Below, piece by piece: positions 22,275 through 23,681 of a stretch of DNA of 23,681 bases. Under the pieces are notes generated by a model. The model did not search any database. It worked only from the letters and a program-made list of their open reading frames with translations, and was not told where the DNA came from. Position numbers and translations under genes: made by a program. Positions within the stretch are counted from its first letter, which is position 1. Every line of letters starts with the position of its first letter. The stretch is from Treponema sp. (GTDB lineage Bacteria; Spirochaetota; Spirochaetia; Treponematales; Breznakiellaceae), in the NCBI GenBank assembly GCA_031254385.1, contig JAIRUO010000180.1, positions 1-23,681 of the forward strand, given 5' to 3'.

Positions 22275-23681
22275 CTAACGGTGTTTCCATGTGGTTCCTG
22301 TAGGCGAATCCGTCAAAATAATCTGCCTTTCCAGGAGCTGATTGCGAATTTCGTCAGCCCTGACAAAATTCTTAGCTTTTTTTGCCTCTGCCCGCTCAGC
22401 GATCAGGGCTTCTATTTCCGCGCTCAAGGCCGGATTATCCGTTCCCTGGCTTTTTATGGCCGCTTTATCCAGGTTAAGCCCCAAAACCTTATCCATCTCA
22501 AAAACCGCCTCCAGCACCGCTGCCGCTTCCTCCCCAGAGCACTGCGAGTTCTCCCTCAAAAGGTTCCAAAGCTCCGCCAAAGCCCGCGGAGTAGAAAGGT
22601 CTTCTTCCAGCGCCTTATTAAAGGCACCCATGTTAACGGTGTCAGTCACCTTTTTACTGCCAGGAACTCTTTCCGCAAAGGCACGGATACGGTCAAGCAG
22701 GGATTTTCGGGAATTCTTGGCGCCTTCCAGGGCCTCGTACGAGAACTGAAGCTGGCTGCGGTAGTGGGCGCCCAAGAGGAAATAGCGGTAATCCAGGGGA
22801 TCAAAGCCTTCATCAATCAATTTTTGCAGGGTGATGAAGCCGCCTTTGGATTTGGACATTTTCCCCTTGTCCATAATAAGGAATTCGTTGTGAAGCCAGT
22901 ATTTTACCCAGGGATGCTTTCCCGTGGCTGCCTCGCTCTGGGCAATTTCATTGGTATGATGAATGGGGATGTGATCAATGCCCCCAGCGTGTATGTCAAA
23001 GGTTTCTCCCAGATACTTGATGCTCATTGCGGAACACTCAATATGCCAGCCCGGATAGCCCCGGCCCCAGGGACTGTCCCAAATTAGGGACTGGTTCTCA
23101 AATTTGCTTTTGGTAAACCAGAGCACAAAATCATGGGGATTCCGCTTGTTTCCGTCGGTTTCTATACGCGCCCCGGCCTTTAGTTCGTCAAGGCGCAGCA
23201 TGGCCAGTTCGCCGTAATGTGGGAATTTGGAAATATCAAAATAAAGGTTGCCCCCGGCAGAATAAGTATAGCCATTGGCTTCTATGCGTTTGATAAGGGC
23301 TATCATTTCTTGCACATGCTCTGTGGCTTTGCAAATTATTGAAGGTTTTTTGATATTAAGATTATCCATGTCCCGGAAAAATGCTTGAGTGTAAAATTCG
23401 GCAAGCTCCAGGACGGATTTTCCCCGCTTTTCGGCGGAGCGGAGCATTTTGTCATCGCCTGAGTCCGCGTCATCAGAAAGATGCCCAACATCGGTAATGT
23501 TCATTACATGGGTAACATCATAGCCAAGGTGGCGCAGCGTGCGGACCAGTATGTCGTGCGTAACATAAGCCCTGAGATTCCCTATATGAGCATAGTCGTA
23601 AACAGTGAGCCCGCAGCCATAAAAGCCGACTTTGCCCGGAACTATAGGCTCAAAGGGCTGCAATTTCCGGCCAAGGGTATT
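22275..23681 (-). CDS. cysS: Cysteinyl-tRNA synthetase, N-terminal residues cut by window edge
   Basis: Charges tRNA-Cys. The frame runs off the right edge (NTLGRKLQPFEP...), so only the first few residues are missing; the ATG is outside the window. Numbering from the Leu at 23663: class I signature HIGN (26-29), KMSKS (268-272), and zinc ligands C17, C210, H235 and E239. The usually invariant Pro of CGPTVYD is Leu here (CGLTVYD). Residues 337-343 (KKVTDTV) are encoded by an exact copy of the dispersed repeat at 284-304, sitting between the catalytic part and the helical C-terminal domain in a variable loop. It heads the run cysS - sigma - anti-sigma - exported proteins - pyrH. Confidence 0.95.
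   Translation of the reverse strand, partial: NTLGRKLQPFEPIVPGKVGFYGCGLTVYDYAHIGNLRAYVTHDILVRTLRHLGYDVTHVMNITDVGHLSDDADSGDDKMLRSAEKRGKSVLELAEFYTQAFFRDMDNLNIKKPSIICKATEHVQEMIALIKRIEANGYTYSAGGNLYFDISKFPHYGELAMLRLDELKAGARIETDGNKRNPHDFVLWFTKSKFENQSLIWDSPWGRGYPGWHIECSAMSIKYLGETFDIHAGGIDHIPIHHTNEIAQSEAATGKHPWVKYWLHNEFLIMDKGKMSKSKGGFITLQKLIDEGFDPLDYRYFLLGAHYRSQLQFSYEALEGAKNSRKSLLDRIRAFAERVPGSKKVTDTVNMGAFNKALEEDLSTPRALAELWNLLRENSQCSGEEAAAVLEAVFEMDKVLGLNLDKAAIKSQGTDNPALSAEIEALIAERAEAKKAKNFVRADEIRNQLLERQIILTDSPTGTTWKHR
22635..22655. repeat. Dispersed REP-like repeat, copy 2 (inside cysS)
   Basis: Exact 21-base match, in the same orientation, to 284-304 (core GGTGTCAGTCACC plus T5). On the cysS strand it reads AAAAAGGTGACTGACACC and onward, giving Lys-Lys-Val-Thr-Asp-Thr-Val in frame. 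Confidence 0.85.

Noticed and set aside
22263..23087. A 274-codon open frame on the plus strand opposite cysS
   Set aside because: It runs antisense through the conserved cysS motifs and shows no recognisable protein features.

Overview
The window looks like a chromosomal stretch of a Treponema-like spirochaete. This is inferred from protein types, not from a database search. The pointers are a UMP kinase of the archaeal/spirochaete type, a long PPi-dependent phosphofructokinase, a PRPP synthase with an extra N-terminal region, several short lipoprotein signals, and the order cysS - ECF sigma - anti-sigma, which I recall from Treponema pallidum. Base composition is moderate, except for the AT-rich first 240 bases. 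Almost all of the window is coding, and no stretch longer than 300 bases lacks a gene or RNA.

Left part (1-6417). A DUF2442 gene is cut by the left edge. A patch of small dispersed repeats follows, then a TPR lipoprotein on the minus strand and a tRNA with a CAU anticodon (probably the tRNA-Ile2 that reads AUA) behind a strong promoter. A tightly packed plus-strand run then reads thpR (RNA 2',3'-cyclic phosphodiesterase), an OmpA-domain exported protein, prs, a HAD phosphatase and a diacylglycerol-kinase-type lipid kinase, with overlaps at three of the four joints.

Middle (6414-12248). Bacteriohemerythrin and an MgtC/SapB membrane protein form a minus-strand pair, and the hemerythrin promoter appears to start transcription at the ATG itself. 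Divergent to them is a complete aconitase-superfamily hydratase (YbhJ-like) that keeps the iron-sulfur cysteines. It ends in a strong bidirectional terminator shared with the opposing operon.

Right part (10104-23681, all minus strand). One operon is pfp - DUF2339 polytopic membrane protein - DUF4139 exported protein. Next comes a lone AAA/DUF4143 ATPase with its own extended -10 promoter, bracketed by G-rich repeats in opposite orientations. The last run reads cysS - ECF sigma - anti-sigma - small exported protein - TIG/transglutaminase-like lipoprotein - pyrH, with overlapping stops and starts in its core.

The most interesting candidate system is the sigma/anti-sigma envelope operon. Its transglutaminase-fold lipoprotein has Ser where the catalytic Cys is expected, while the His and Asp positions remain. 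A second theme is dispersed repeats sitting in frame inside essential or conserved genes (cysS, DUF2339, HAD), where they become short hydrophilic loops. I saw no CRISPR array, prophage or insertion-sequence transposase.
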